Source of the DNA: Paracoccaceae bacterium
Lineage (GTDB): Bacteria > Pseudomonadota > Alphaproteobacteria > Rhodobacterales > Rhodobacteraceae
Assembly (NCBI GenBank): GCA_014872875.1
Contig: WKFI01000019.1
Coordinates: 248,001-312,000, forward strand
Reading direction: 5' to 3'
DNA: 64,000 bases
In this document: positions 25,250 through 33,892 of the stretch, one piece after another
Layout of the letters: every line of letters starts with the position of its first letter
Position numbering within the stretch: the first letter of the stretch is position 1
Made by a program: the position numbers and the translations under genes
Notes under the pieces: generated by a model
What the model saw: only the letters and a program-made list of their open reading frames with translations
What the model was told of the DNA's origin: nothing
The model's database searches: none

Positions 25250-27133
25250 TTATTCCGCAGGTTCCAATACGCGATCCGCGCTGGACCGGGGAACCGAGTT
25301 TGATCCTGCCGCCGGATCCCGACCCTTGACGCGCATCTGGGCGACGCTTTCGGGGCTCATGTTGAAGTAGACGACGTGCCCGTCGCCAAGATCATGCTGA
25401 AGGGGTTGTTTCGACTTGGTCCGCTCCATGTCTATCTCGGCCCACAGCTTGGAATACCCACATTCCTGCACCTTCAAATCGACTTCATTCAGGATCTCGG
25501 GAACTGCATCGGGGTCCGGACGCAACACCGCGCCCATCAACAGCCGTGTGTAAGGATGGAACGGGTTGGCATAGACCTTCTCAACCGGTCCGACTTCACA
25601 CAGCCGCCCTTGGTACAACACCGCCACCCAATCGGAAACGGCCCGTACAACCGCCAAATCATGGCTCACAAACACATAACTGGAGCCATTCTCCTGCTGC
25701 AGCCGGCTGAGCAATTCCAATGCAGTAGCCTGAACCGAGACATCCAGTGCCGAGGTGATTTCATCACACAGAGTCACCTCAGGATTGGCTGCAAAAGCGC
25801 GGGCGATGCCCACACGTTGTTTTTCACCACCCGAGAGCTGGCTGGGAAAGCGCCGCAGGTACTCAGCGGGCAGACGCACTGCGCCCAACAATTCTGCTGC
25901 CTTGCCTTCCGCCTGTTTGCCCTTTTTCCCGTAATAGAGGCGCAGAGGAGCTTCGAGGATCTCCCCGATTGTCTGCCTTGGGTTCAACGAGGCGTCAGCA
26001 TTCTGGAAAATCATCTGGACGCGGCGCAGGGTTTCGCGATCGCGCCGGCCAACCGGCGCGGTCAGCGCCTGATCACCTGCCAGTGCGATCTCACCGCCCT
26101 GTGCCTCGACCAGGCCAGCGATGGCGCGCAGGATGGTAGACTTGCCCGATCCGCTTTCGCCTACCAGGCCGATTGTCTGGCCACGCTTCAAGCCAAGGCT
26201 GACATGTTCGACATTCGGACGCTTTGCCGGGCGCCGCAGCAACCGGTCCAACAATCCGGGCTTGTGATAGCTGATGGCAACATCATCAAGTTTCAGTGTT
26301 TGTTGTGCGTCCGGCCTCAGGTTCGGTCGCTTGTTAGGTGCATCCAATCTCGGGATCGCAGCAAGCAGGTTCTTTGTATATTCATGTCGCGGTTCCCGCA
26401 GGACCCTACGTGTCGGCCCCTCTTCCACGATCTCGCCGGAATACATCACGGCAACCCGGTCCGCGACACGGGCAATCACTCCCATGTCATGGCTGACATA
26501 AACCATCGCGACGCCCATTTCCCGCGCCAATTCACGCAGGAACTCCAGAATATGCGCTTGGGTGGTCACGTCGAGACCGGTGGTCGGCTCGTCCAACAAC
26601 AGCGCCTTGGCATTCCCCGCCAAGGCCATCGCAACGGCCGCGCGCTGCTGCTGCCCGCCGCTCAGTTCATGAGGATAGCGTTTCGCGATTTCTGCAGGTT
26701 CAGGCAAACGCACCCGGTTCAGCAATTCAACGACCTTCGCAGCGCGCTCGGCCCCGCTCAGATCGGTATGAAGCTGCAACGCTTCGTCAATCTGGTCGCC
26801 AATGGTCAGGGTCGGGGTCAGGGCCTGTCCTGCGTTCTGCGGAATCAGGGCGATTGACGATCCCCGCAGCTTGGCACGTTTTTTTTCCGACAGGGCAAAC
26901 ATGTCGTTTCCGTCAAAAACGGCACGACCGCCAAACAACGACAGACCGGGTTTCAGATACCCCATCATCGCCAGGGCCACGGTGGATTTTCCAGATCCAC
27001 TTTCACCGACGATCCCCAAGGTTTCACCTGCCACCAGCTCAAGCGAGACTTGGCGAAGGACAGGAGTGGGTAGACCGCCCTTTGCAATGAAGCCCACGGA
27101 CAGATCTTCAATATTGATCAGTGATTTGGTCAT
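25250..27133 (-). CDS. Fused dipeptide/oligopeptide ABC importer ATPase (DppD-DppF type)
   Basis: A 627-residue protein with two complete nucleotide-binding domains. Both have Walker [10 protein letters not shown]; signatures are [15 protein letters not shown] and [15 protein letters not shown]; Walker [13 protein letters not shown] and [13 protein letters not shown]; the H-loops read VSHDMGV and VSHDLAV. The two halves equal DppD and DppF fused in one chain, with about 40 linker residues and a C-terminal extension of about 90 residues ([16 protein letters not shown]) found after such fusions. Last gene of the dpp operon, nine bases after the permease gene. Confidence 0.93.
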   Translation of the reverse strand: MTKSLINIEDLSVGFIAKGGLPTPVLRQVSLELVAGETLGIVGESGSGKSTVALAMMGYLKPGLSLFGGRAVFDGNDMFALSEKKRAKLRGSSIALIPQNAGQALTPTLTIGDQIDEALQLHTDLSGAERAAKVVELLNRVRLPEPAEIAKRYPHELSGGQQQRAAVAMALAGNAKALLLDEPTTGLDVTTQAHILEFLRELAREMGVAMVYVSHDMGVIARVADRVAVMYSGEIVEEGPTRRVLREPRHEYTKNLLAAIPRLDAPNKRPNLRPDAQQTLKLDDVAISYHKPGLLDRLLRRPAKRPNVEHVSLGLKRGQTIGLVGESGSGKSTILRAIAGLVEAQGGEIALAGDQALTAPVGRRDRETLRRVQMIFQNADASLNPRQTIGEILEAPLRLYYGKKGKQAEGKAAELLGAVRLPAEYLRRFPSQLSGGEKQRVGIARAFAANPEVTLCDEITSALDVSVQATALELLSRLQQENGSSYVFVSHDLAVVRAVSDWVAVLYQGRLCEVGPVEKVYANPFHPYTRLLMGAVLRPDPDAVPEILNEVDLKVQECGYSKLWAEIDMERTKSKQPLQHDLGDGHVVYFNMSPESVAQMRVKGRDPAAGSNSVPRSSADRVLEPAE

Positions 27134-27142
27134 GTCATGTCC

Positions 27143-27985
27143 TCAAACGGCAATTGCAGTGGCGCGGTCCAAACCCAGCGCCTTGCCGATGGCATCGGCC
27201 AGCAGGTTGATCCCGATGATGAGCGAACTCAACGCGAAACAGGGCCAAAACACACCCCACGGCGCCGTGCTCAGCAGTCCCCGTTCCTGCGCAACCATAA
27301 GGCCCCAATCAGGGGTCGGAGGAGTTGCCCCGAACCCCAGAAATGACAGGGAGGAAAAGGCCAGCAGCATCCAGCTCCAGCGCATCGCACCCTCGACCAG
27401 CAGAATGTCACTCAGATTTGGGAACACTTCTCGCGCGATGACGGGCCAAAGCCGCTCACCCCGCGCCTTGGCCGCGGTGACGAAGTCCCGAGCCGCCACC
27501 TGCATGGCGGCACCACGCACCACGCGCAGGATTGCCACACCATAAAAGAAGCCAAGGGTCGGGATGATCGTGACCGGCCCGGCCCCTCCGATCGAAATGA
27601 TCAGCAGCAGGAACAACAGCCAGGGCATTGACAGGAACGCATCGACGATGCGCATGGAAAACTCGTCGACACGCCCGCCGACAGTGCCGAAAAAGATCCC
27701 GGCAAACCCGCCCCAAAGCGTGGCGATCACGGCCGCTGAAAAGGTCACAGCAATGGCCAGGCGCCCACCATGCAGCACGCGCGAAAACACGTCGCGTCCC
27801 AGCGTGTCGGTCCCCATCCAATGTTCGAAAGAAGGTGCAAGCAAGATTGCATCGGCATTTTGCATCGTTGGATCATAGGGGGCAATCCACGGGGCAAACA
27901 GCGCCATCAGGACGTGGAACAAAGTCAAACCCAGCCCCAACGCCCCGGACGGGCGACTGATGACGGTTTGCAGAAGATTCATCAT
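27143..27985 (-). CDS. Dipeptide-type ABC importer permease (DppC type)
   Basis: A 280-residue permease with about six membrane spans. Family marks: MGTDTLGRDVFSRVLHGGR after the first periplasmic loop and the EAA-like loop with AKARGERLWPVIAREVFPNL. The C-terminal half of the family signature GATPPTPDWGLMVAQ is clear. Pairs with the DppB-type subunit, one base away. Together with the fused ATPase and the binding protein it makes an importer for peptides, opines or related solutes. Confidence 0.92.
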   Translation of the reverse strand: MMNLLQTVISRPSGALGLGLTLFHVLMALFAPWIAPYDPTMQNADAILLAPSFEHWMGTDTLGRDVFSRVLHGGRLAIAVTFSAAVIATLWGGFAGIFFGTVGGRVDEFSMRIVDAFLSMPWLLFLLLIISIGGAGPVTIIPTLGFFYGVAILRVVRGAAMQVAARDFVTAAKARGERLWPVIAREVFPNLSDILLVEGAMRWSWMLLAFSSLSFLGFGATPPTPDWGLMVAQERGLLSTAPWGVFWPCFALSSLIIGINLLADAIGKALGLDRATAIAV

Positions 27986-27986
27986 G

Positions 27987-28937
27987 TCAGTGTCCTTTCC
28001 GGCGCAAACGGGGATCCAGAACCAGGGCGGCCAGATCTGCCAGCAGGTTCACAGCGACATAGATCACCGAAAAAATCAGCGCGACGGCCTGCACCATAGG
28101 CAGATCGCGATCATAGATTGCTTGGATCATCAGCGTTCCCAGACCGGGATAATTGAAGACCTTCTCGACCACGACGACACCCGCCAGCAGCCAGGCGATT
28201 GTAAGCGCGATGACGTTCAACGCCGGTATCATCGCGTTTGGCACCACGTGTTTACGGATGATCTGGCGTTCCGGAACACCTTTCAGTCGCGCCATCTGGA
28301 CATAGTCCGACGCCATCACATCAATGACTGAGGCACGCACCATGCGCATGATATGTGCGATCAATACGGCCGACAAAACGATCACGGGCAGCACGATATT
28401 TGGCAACATCTGCAGCACGCTGGCGCCGGGCGAAACAATCGTGACCGCAGGAAACCACTGAAGGAGGATAGCGAATACATAGATCAGTGCAGTGGCCGTC
28501 ACGAATTCCGGGATCGTCATGGCCAGCATGGCCGCTCCGGAAAGCGACAGATCTACCGGCCTGTCCCGTCGAACCCCCGCCGCAATGCCCAGAAAGATAG
28601 CCAACGGTATGGCCAAGAGTGCCGCGATCCCACCTAGAAGCGCGGTATTGCGAAAGCGCTCCCAGATCAGCTCATTCACAGGTTTGCGTTTCTTCAGCGA
28701 GTAGCCGAAATCGCCCTGAGCAGCACCCGCGACCCAGTCGCCGTACCGCACCAACGCGGGGCGATCGAGCCCTTGCTGTTCGATGCAACGTTCCAGACGC
28801 GGGCCCTGGGCAAAGCGTTGCAGAAACGAGGTGCAGACATTGCCGGGCAACGCCTCGACCGCGGCAAACATCACCAGAGACACAAAGGCGATGGTAAAAG
28901 CCGCAAAACCGAAGCGGCGCAGGATCAGGGTTGGCAT
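27987..28937 (-). CDS. Dipeptide-type ABC importer permease (DppB type)
   Basis: A 316-residue permease, six spans: LRRFGFAAFTIAFVSLVMF at the start, GDFGYSLKKRKPVNELIW, and the EAA loop YVQMARLKGVPERQIIRKHVV. ATG at 28937 is the family-typical MPTLILRRF start; the longer open frame runs through the stem-loop after the binding-protein gene and is not coding. Loop between spans 1 and 2 has two Cys (GNVCTSFLQ, LERCIEQQG), which may form a periplasmic disulfide. Second gene of the operon after the binding protein. Confidence 0.92.
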   Translation of the reverse strand: MPTLILRRFGFAAFTIAFVSLVMFAAVEALPGNVCTSFLQRFAQGPRLERCIEQQGLDRPALVRYGDWVAGAAQGDFGYSLKKRKPVNELIWERFRNTALLGGIAALLAIPLAIFLGIAAGVRRDRPVDLSLSGAAMLAMTIPEFVTATALIYVFAILLQWFPAVTIVSPGASVLQMLPNIVLPVIVLSAVLIAHIMRMVRASVIDVMASDYVQMARLKGVPERQIIRKHVVPNAMIPALNVIALTIAWLLAGVVVVEKVFNYPGLGTLMIQAIYDRDLPMVQAVALIFSVIYVAVNLLADLAALVLDPRLRRKGH

Positions 28938-28965
28938 GGCACGCGGGCCCTTTTCAAATAAAAGT

Positions 28966-29002
28966 GGCGCGGCCTGCAAATCATGGGGGAGCAGACCGCG
29001 CC
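28966..29002 (-). terminator. Strong intercistronic stem-loop behind the dppA-type gene
   Basis: On the - strand GGCGCGGTCTGC (29002-28991) pairs with GCAGGCCGCGCC (28977-28966), twelve pairs with one G-U, loop 13 bases, followed by ACTTTTATTTG. It should attenuate transcription or protect the binding-protein mRNA, giving more binding protein than permease. Confidence 0.6.
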
Positions 29003-29028
29003 GGATCAGGGGAAAACCCCCTTCGTGA

Positions 29029-30525
29029 TTACGAACCCGAGCCGGACTTGACGACGTCCTCATAGCGGATCGAGAAATCCTCGACCGGCTGGATGCCCGA
29101 CAGTTTTGAACTGAAGGCCCGGACTGTGTTCAGGTGAACCGGGATGAAGGACCCACCGGTTTCCCACAGGGTTTTCTGCATCTCACCGTAAACGGCCTTG
29201 CGCGCGTCAAAGTCCAACTCACCGCGGGCGGCGTCCAGCTGGGCATCAAATTCGGAGCTGTTCCAGCCGGTTTCGTTCCATGCAGCCGTCGAACGGTAGG
29301 CTTCGTTCAAGATCTGGTCTGCCGGGCGCTGTGACCAACCGGTGGCAAAGAAGGCTTCCTTCATCCACACGTCACCCCAGTACCCATCCGACGGGGCCTG
29401 GATCAGCTCGATGGTGATGCCGGCGTCTTTGGCTTGGTTCTGCAGAACTTCGGCCATCTTCACGGCCCCTTCGGAAATGTCCGAAACGAACAGCTCGACG
29501 GTCAGGCCATCGGCATAACCAGCCTCAGCCAGCAGCGCCTTGGCCCCTTCGATATCCCGCGGGCAATCGATATCAGCGCGATACTGATCGCCGGACCAGA
29601 CCGGGTGGTCACAGGAGGTGATGAACCCGTCTTTGCCGTAAACCAGTTTCCCCAAAGCGTCCCGGTCAGCCGTCATGCGGATGGCTTTGCGAACCCGCGG
29701 GTCGTCGAATGGTGCGGTTTGCGTGTTCATGACCAGACCAACCCAGCGGCCTGTAGGAACCGACTGAACGGTGAAGTTCGGGTTGTTGGCAAACAGCGGG
29801 GTCTGCTCGGCCGACAAGGCATAGATGAAGTCGATCTGACCGGCCTGCAGCGCGGCAACCCGCGCGTCCTGATCGGCGATGGCGATCAGCTCCATGTTCT
29901 CGGTTCCGGCAGGGCCGTTGTAGTAGTTGTCGAACCGCTTCAGGGTGGTGGTGCCCAACGGATCATAATCTACCAGCTGGAACGGGCCGGTGCCGACACC
30001 GCTTTCGCACAGAGCGTCCAGCTCGTTACCGCAAGTTTCCGCATCCAGCATCTTGATCCGGTAGTCCATGACCAGCAGCGGGAAGTCGGCGTGAGTCTGC
30101 TTCAAAACCACCTTTGCGGTCATCGGATCCACGACCTCGACATGGTCGATGATCTCCATCACCCCCTTGGTCGGGCTGTCGATGGTTTCCGACTGGGTAC
30201 GCATCAGCGAAAAGGCGACATCTTCCGCGGTAAAGGCGTTGCCGTTGTGGAAGGTCACGCCTTCGCGCAGCTTGAAGGTCCATTCCTTGGCGTCCGGGGT
30301 GGCCTCCCAAGACAGAGCGAGGTCGGGCGACGGACGACCGTCTTCGCCTTGGCGCACCAAACGGGAATAGACGTTCTGGATGGCTTCGTAAAATCGCTGC
30401 GGCGAAATCGGGTCGATGGATTCGGACCCGCCATAGCCCAGCTCATGGGGAATACGCAGCGTTTCGGCGGAGACTGCAGTGCCGGCCATGACCAGCGCGG
30501 CGGAGAGGAGAAGCGACTTTTTCAT
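29029..30525 (-). CDS. Periplasmic peptide/opine-binding protein of ABC importer (SBP family 5)
   Basis: A 498-residue extracellular solute-binding protein of family 5. Signal peptide residues 1-20 (MKKSLLLSAALVMAGTAVSA); mature part starts ETLRIPHELGYGG. Family blocks: EWTFKLREGVTFHNGNAFTAEDVAFS and DDPRVRKAIRMTADRDALG. Two Cys pairs are possible (AETCGNELDALCES; SCDHPVW, DIDCPRD). First gene of the dpp operon; the upstream 282-base gap to the divergent LysR gene holds the promoter. Ligand class (dipeptide, opine, nickel) cannot be set from sequence alone. Confidence 0.9.
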   Translation of the reverse strand: MKKSLLLSAALVMAGTAVSAETLRIPHELGYGGSESIDPISPQRFYEAIQNVYSRLVRQGEDGRPSPDLALSWEATPDAKEWTFKLREGVTFHNGNAFTAEDVAFSLMRTQSETIDSPTKGVMEIIDHVEVVDPMTAKVVLKQTHADFPLLVMDYRIKMLDAETCGNELDALCESGVGTGPFQLVDYDPLGTTTLKRFDNYYNGPAGTENMELIAIADQDARVAALQAGQIDFIYALSAEQTPLFANNPNFTVQSVPTGRWVGLVMNTQTAPFDDPRVRKAIRMTADRDALGKLVYGKDGFITSCDHPVWSGDQYRADIDCPRDIEGAKALLAEAGYADGLTVELFVSDISEGAVKMAEVLQNQAKDAGITIELIQAPSDGYWGDVWMKEAFFATGWSQRPADQILNEAYRSTAAWNETGWNSSEFDAQLDAARGELDFDARKAVYGEMQKTLWETGGSFIPVHLNTVRAFSSKLSGIQPVEDFSIRYEDVVKSGSGS

Positions 30526-30807
30526 GTGTCTAGCCTTCGGGCTGGGCCCGGTGAAGTGAGTGGAGGCGTCATTGCCTGAGAGGCGCTTCGTCGGAATGCG
30601 TAACGGTTTTGTGTCAACAAGCTGCCGCTACGGTAGCCTTACTGACAGGAAAATTCCGAAACCCCAAGATTTCAAAGGAGTAAGCCCGGTTTAAGACAAT
30701 TGAACGCCACTACATTTTACAAAAAATTCACACTTAAAAGATGGAATTTTCGGGTTTAGCTGCAGTAATTTCATCCCCTGACCCACAAAAATTAATAGGT
30801 CCCACCA

Positions 30808-31707
30808 ATGCGTCGCGACTCGAATCCGAACCTTTCATGGCTCACAGCATTTGACGCTGCAGCCAGGCACCGAAACTTTACCAAGGCTGCGGATGAGCTG
30901 GGCCTGACCCAAGGCGCTATTTCGATCCAAATCCGCAAGCTTGAGAACGCACTGAACACAGCATTGTTCGAACGGCGCGGGCGCCACGTCGTGCTGACTG
31001 ACGAAGGGTTGGCCTATCACCCTCATGTCAGTGAGGCATTGGAGGCTCTTTCGGCTTCGACTGCACGCCTTTTTGCACGCAATCGGCGCAACGTGGTCAC
31101 GATCAGCTGTTTTTCCCCGACCTTCGCCAGTTTGTGGATTGCTCCCCGCCTGCCCCGTCTCATGGCAGACATACCAGAGGTCGAAATAAACATGATGATC
31201 GACTATCAGGCCAACGGCGTGCGCGGCGACCGGGATGATCTGGTGTTCACCTATGAGCAGGCAGCCAGTTCAACTTTTATTCCACTGGTTCAAGAGCATC
31301 TGATGGCCGTGTGCGCTCCTTCTTATCTAGAACAGCACAAGGAGAACTGGGGCCGCGGTATCCTGATCGAACTGGCAGGTCCTCGCAGCACTTGGTCTGC
31401 ATGGCGGGCAGCTACTGGCGCGCAGGTCAAGCTGGATGGTCGCGTGTTACAGGTGAATGCGATGACGGCAGCGCTGGATTTGGCGCGGGCTGGATCCGGA
31501 GCAGCCTTGATTGCACAACCGTTTGCAAAGGCTGCTTTAGAGGCAGGCGAGCTGGCGGAAATCCTGCCCGGCAAACGCTTGCCCGGCAAGTTTCACGGGC
31601 TGTCCTCTGGGCAATTGGAAAATGCCCGCCCGCTGACCAAACGGGTTGCGGGCTGGTTGCTGCACGAGGGTAAGCAACGGATACCGGACTATCTGGGCAA
31701 AGCGTAG
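30808..31707 (+). CDS. LysR family regulator (GcvA-like)
   Basis: A 299-residue LysR protein with the N-terminal motif NLSWLTAFDAAARHRNFTKAADELGLTQGAISIQIRKLE (helix-turn-helix, read in two parts), followed by the linker helix and a periplasmic-binding-like effector domain (TISCFSPTFASLWIAPRLPRLM). The WLTAFDAAARH opening is typical of the GcvA branch. Divergent from the dppA-type gene and upstream of the CoA-transferase gene on its own strand, so it could control either. The 282-base gap (30526-30807) shows no clear T-N11-A palindrome that I can single out. Confidence 0.9.
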   Translation: MRRDSNPNLSWLTAFDAAARHRNFTKAADELGLTQGAISIQIRKLENALNTALFERRGRHVVLTDEGLAYHPHVSEALEALSASTARLFARNRRNVVTISCFSPTFASLWIAPRLPRLMADIPEVEINMMIDYQANGVRGDRDDLVFTYEQAASSTFIPLVQEHLMAVCAPSYLEQHKENWGRGILIELAGPRSTWSAWRAATGAQVKLDGRVLQVNAMTAALDLARAGSGAALIAQPFAKAALEAGELAEILPGKRLPGKFHGLSSGQLENARPLTKRVAGWLLHEGKQRIPDYLGKA

Positions 31708-31742
31708 ATTTCTCACCGGTCTGTACCTTTTGACAATCGCTC

Positions 31743-31778
31743 TTTCCGGAAATCCGGTTTCCTATTGTGAACCGGAAA
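31743..31778 (+). other. Mutually exclusive stem-loops before the Pct-type gene
   Basis: TTTCCGG (31743-31749) can pair with CCGGAAA (31772-31778); TCCGGTT (31753-31759) can pair with AACCGGA (31770-31776). The two 3-prime arms overlap, so only one stem can form at a time. Located between the LysR stop and the CoA-transferase start, 126 bases before the ATG. No T tract follows. Confidence 0.35.
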
Positions 31779-31904
31779 ACCAAGTCGTGCCGCTTGTTGA
31801 CCATCCTCTGACGCAATTCGCTGATCCCGGATGCCCAAGGCTCCCCTACCCTCCGAGCTTGACGTTGCCCCGTCCAATACGCGCGAACCGGGAGGATGCG
31901 CTTA

Positions 31905-33842
31905 ATGAAAGACAAGACCACCACCGCCGAACAGGCGATGGCGCTCATTCGGGATGGCGATGTCGTTACCACGACAGGCTTTGTGCAAAGCTGCATTCCG
32001 GAGATGCTCCACGCCGCATTGGAAAAGCGTTTTCTGGACGAAGGCGCGCCGCGGGATCTGACACTGATCATGTGTGCCGGCGCCGGGGACAGCAAAGGGC
32101 TGGGGACCGGGCGACTGCATCATGACGGGTTGCTGCGCCGGGTGATTGCCGGGAATTTTGGCCGGATGCCAAAAGTGGCCGAGGCCGCGCAGGAAAACAA
32201 AATCTGCGGCTACAACCTGCCACAGGGCGTGATTTCACAACTGTATCGTGCCTGTGCCGCCGGGCAGCCAGGGCTGTTTTCCAAGGTTGGCCTGCATACC
32301 TATGTTGATCCGCGTCACGGCGGCGGCAAAGTCAACAAGGTCACCGAAGAAGACATCGTCAATCACGTCGAAGTCGATGGCGAGGAATGGCTGTTCTACA
32401 AGGCCACCAAGATCGACGTGGCGTTCATCCGCGGCACCAGTGCAGACCGGTCCGGCAATATCAGCATGGAACGCGAGGCATTGACTCTGGACTGCCTGGC
32501 CCAGGCGATGGCAGCCCACAATAATGGCGGCATTGTAATTGCGCAGGTTGAACGGATCGTCGAAGACGGCTCGATCCGGCCCAAGGACGTACAGATCCCC
32601 GGGCTGTTGGTGGATTGTGTGGTGCTGGCTGACGACCCGGAGATGCACCGCATGAATTACGGTGTGCAACACAACCCTGCCCTGTCCGGCGAAATCCGCG
32701 TGCCAGTCGAGGGCATGCCCAAGATGCAGCTGGACCAGCGCAAGATCATTGCACGCCGGGCGGCGTTTGAACTGCCGCCCAATGGCGCCGTTAATCTGGG
32801 TGTTGGCGCACCTGACGGGGTGGCCGCCATCGCCAACGAAGAAAAGGTTACCCCATACATCACGCTCACGACCGAGGCCGGCGCCGTAGGCGGCGTTCTG
32901 GCTGGCGGCTCCAGTTTCGGCTCCTCGGCCAACGCGGATGCGATCATCGACCAGAACCAGATGTTCGACTTCTATGATGGCGGCGGGCTGGACCTGACCT
33001 GTCTGGGCATGGCCGAATGCGACGCGCAGGGCAGTGTCAACGCGTCGCGCTTTGGCGGACGGTTGAACGGGTGCGGCGGCTTCATCAACATCTCGCAGAA
33101 CTCGCGCGCGGTGGTGTTTGCCGGGACCTTTACCGCCGGTGGGCTTCGGGTCGCAGTCGAAGACGGCAATCTGCGGATCGTGCAGGAAGGCCGCAACAAG
33201 AAGTTCGTCCGCCTGATCGAACAGATCACTTTTTCCGGGCCGTTTGCATCCGAACGATCGCAACCGGTGTTGTATGTGACCGAACGCTGCGTGTTCCAGC
33301 TGACACCGGCTGGGCTGGAGCTGATCGAGATCGCCCCCGGCATCGATTTGGAACGGGACATCCTGGGACAGATGGATTTCAAGCCGATCATCGAAAATGT
33401 CGCGACCATGGATACGCGCATCTTCCGCGAAGAACCGATGGGCCTGCTGGATGATCTGCTGAACATCAACCTGTCGGAACGGGTGACCTATGATGCAGCG
33501 CGAAACATCATGTTCCTGAATCTGGAAGGCTGGTCGATCAAGAAAAAGCAGGACATCGACGATCTGGCTCGCGTCCTGTCCGAGGCTTGCGACAAGACCG
33601 GCAAACGGGTCAACGCGGTGGTCAACCAGAACGGGTTCCGCATCGCCGAGGATCTGTATGACGACTACGCTGAAACCATCGAAAAACGCCTGCAGGACTG
33701 TGCCGCCTCAACCGCGCGGTATACCACCAGCGCGTTCATGCGCCTGAAGATGAAAGAAACCTTGGCCGCCCGGGGCGTGCAACCGCACATCTTCGAAAGC
33801 GGGGAAGAGGCGCATCAGGCCATTCGGGAGCAGCAGAGCTGA
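31905..33842 (+). CDS. Acyl-CoA:acetate/3-ketoacid CoA-transferase, fused two-domain (Pct type)
   Basis: A 645-residue class I CoA-transferase in which the alpha and beta parts are one chain, as in propionate CoA-transferase. The catalytic Glu is Glu324 in LTTEAGAVGG, the same number as in Clostridium propionicum Pct. GGAGG lies nine bases before the ATG at 31905; the ATG three codons earlier is too close. C-terminal extension of about 120 residues (LDDLLNINLSERVTYD onward) with no known fold, common to the long proteobacterial members. It moves CoA between short acids, so it may activate the solute brought in by the Dpp importer. Substrate unknown. Converges on the tandem CaiB gene. Confidence 0.88.
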   Translation: MKDKTTTAEQAMALIRDGDVVTTTGFVQSCIPEMLHAALEKRFLDEGAPRDLTLIMCAGAGDSKGLGTGRLHHDGLLRRVIAGNFGRMPKVAEAAQENKICGYNLPQGVISQLYRACAAGQPGLFSKVGLHTYVDPRHGGGKVNKVTEEDIVNHVEVDGEEWLFYKATKIDVAFIRGTSADRSGNISMEREALTLDCLAQAMAAHNNGGIVIAQVERIVEDGSIRPKDVQIPGLLVDCVVLADDPEMHRMNYGVQHNPALSGEIRVPVEGMPKMQLDQRKIIARRAAFELPPNGAVNLGVGAPDGVAAIANEEKVTPYITLTTEAGAVGGVLAGGSSFGSSANADAIIDQNQMFDFYDGGGLDLTCLGMAECDAQGSVNASRFGGRLNGCGGFINISQNSRAVVFAGTFTAGGLRVAVEDGNLRIVQEGRNKKFVRLIEQITFSGPFASERSQPVLYVTERCVFQLTPAGLELIEIAPGIDLERDILGQMDFKPIIENVATMDTRIFREEPMGLLDDLLNINLSERVTYDAARNIMFLNLEGWSIKKKQDIDDLARVLSEACDKTGKRVNAVVNQNGFRIAEDLYDDYAETIEKRLQDCAASTARYTTSAFMRLKMKETLAARGVQPHIFESGEEAHQAIREQQS

Positions 33843-33850
33843 AACTGCGT

Positions 33851-33879
33851 GCTGCCGGGGCGCCTAGGACCCCGGCAGC
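33851..33879. terminator. Stem-loop between convergent CoA-transferase genes
   Basis: GCTGCCGGGG (33851-33860) and CCCCGGCAGC (33870-33879) are exact inverted copies with a nine-base loop, between two converging genes. A second, smaller repeat CGACCTG/CAGGTCG (33883-33900) overlaps the stop of the - strand gene. Neither has a T tract, so termination may be weak or factor-assisted; both strands could use it. Confidence 0.5.
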
Positions 33880-33892
33880 GCCCGACCTGTCA

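Noticed and set aside
25376..26857. 493-codon open frame on + opposite the fused Dpp ATPase
   Set aside because: Antisense shadow of a gene whose two nucleotide-binding domains are complete.
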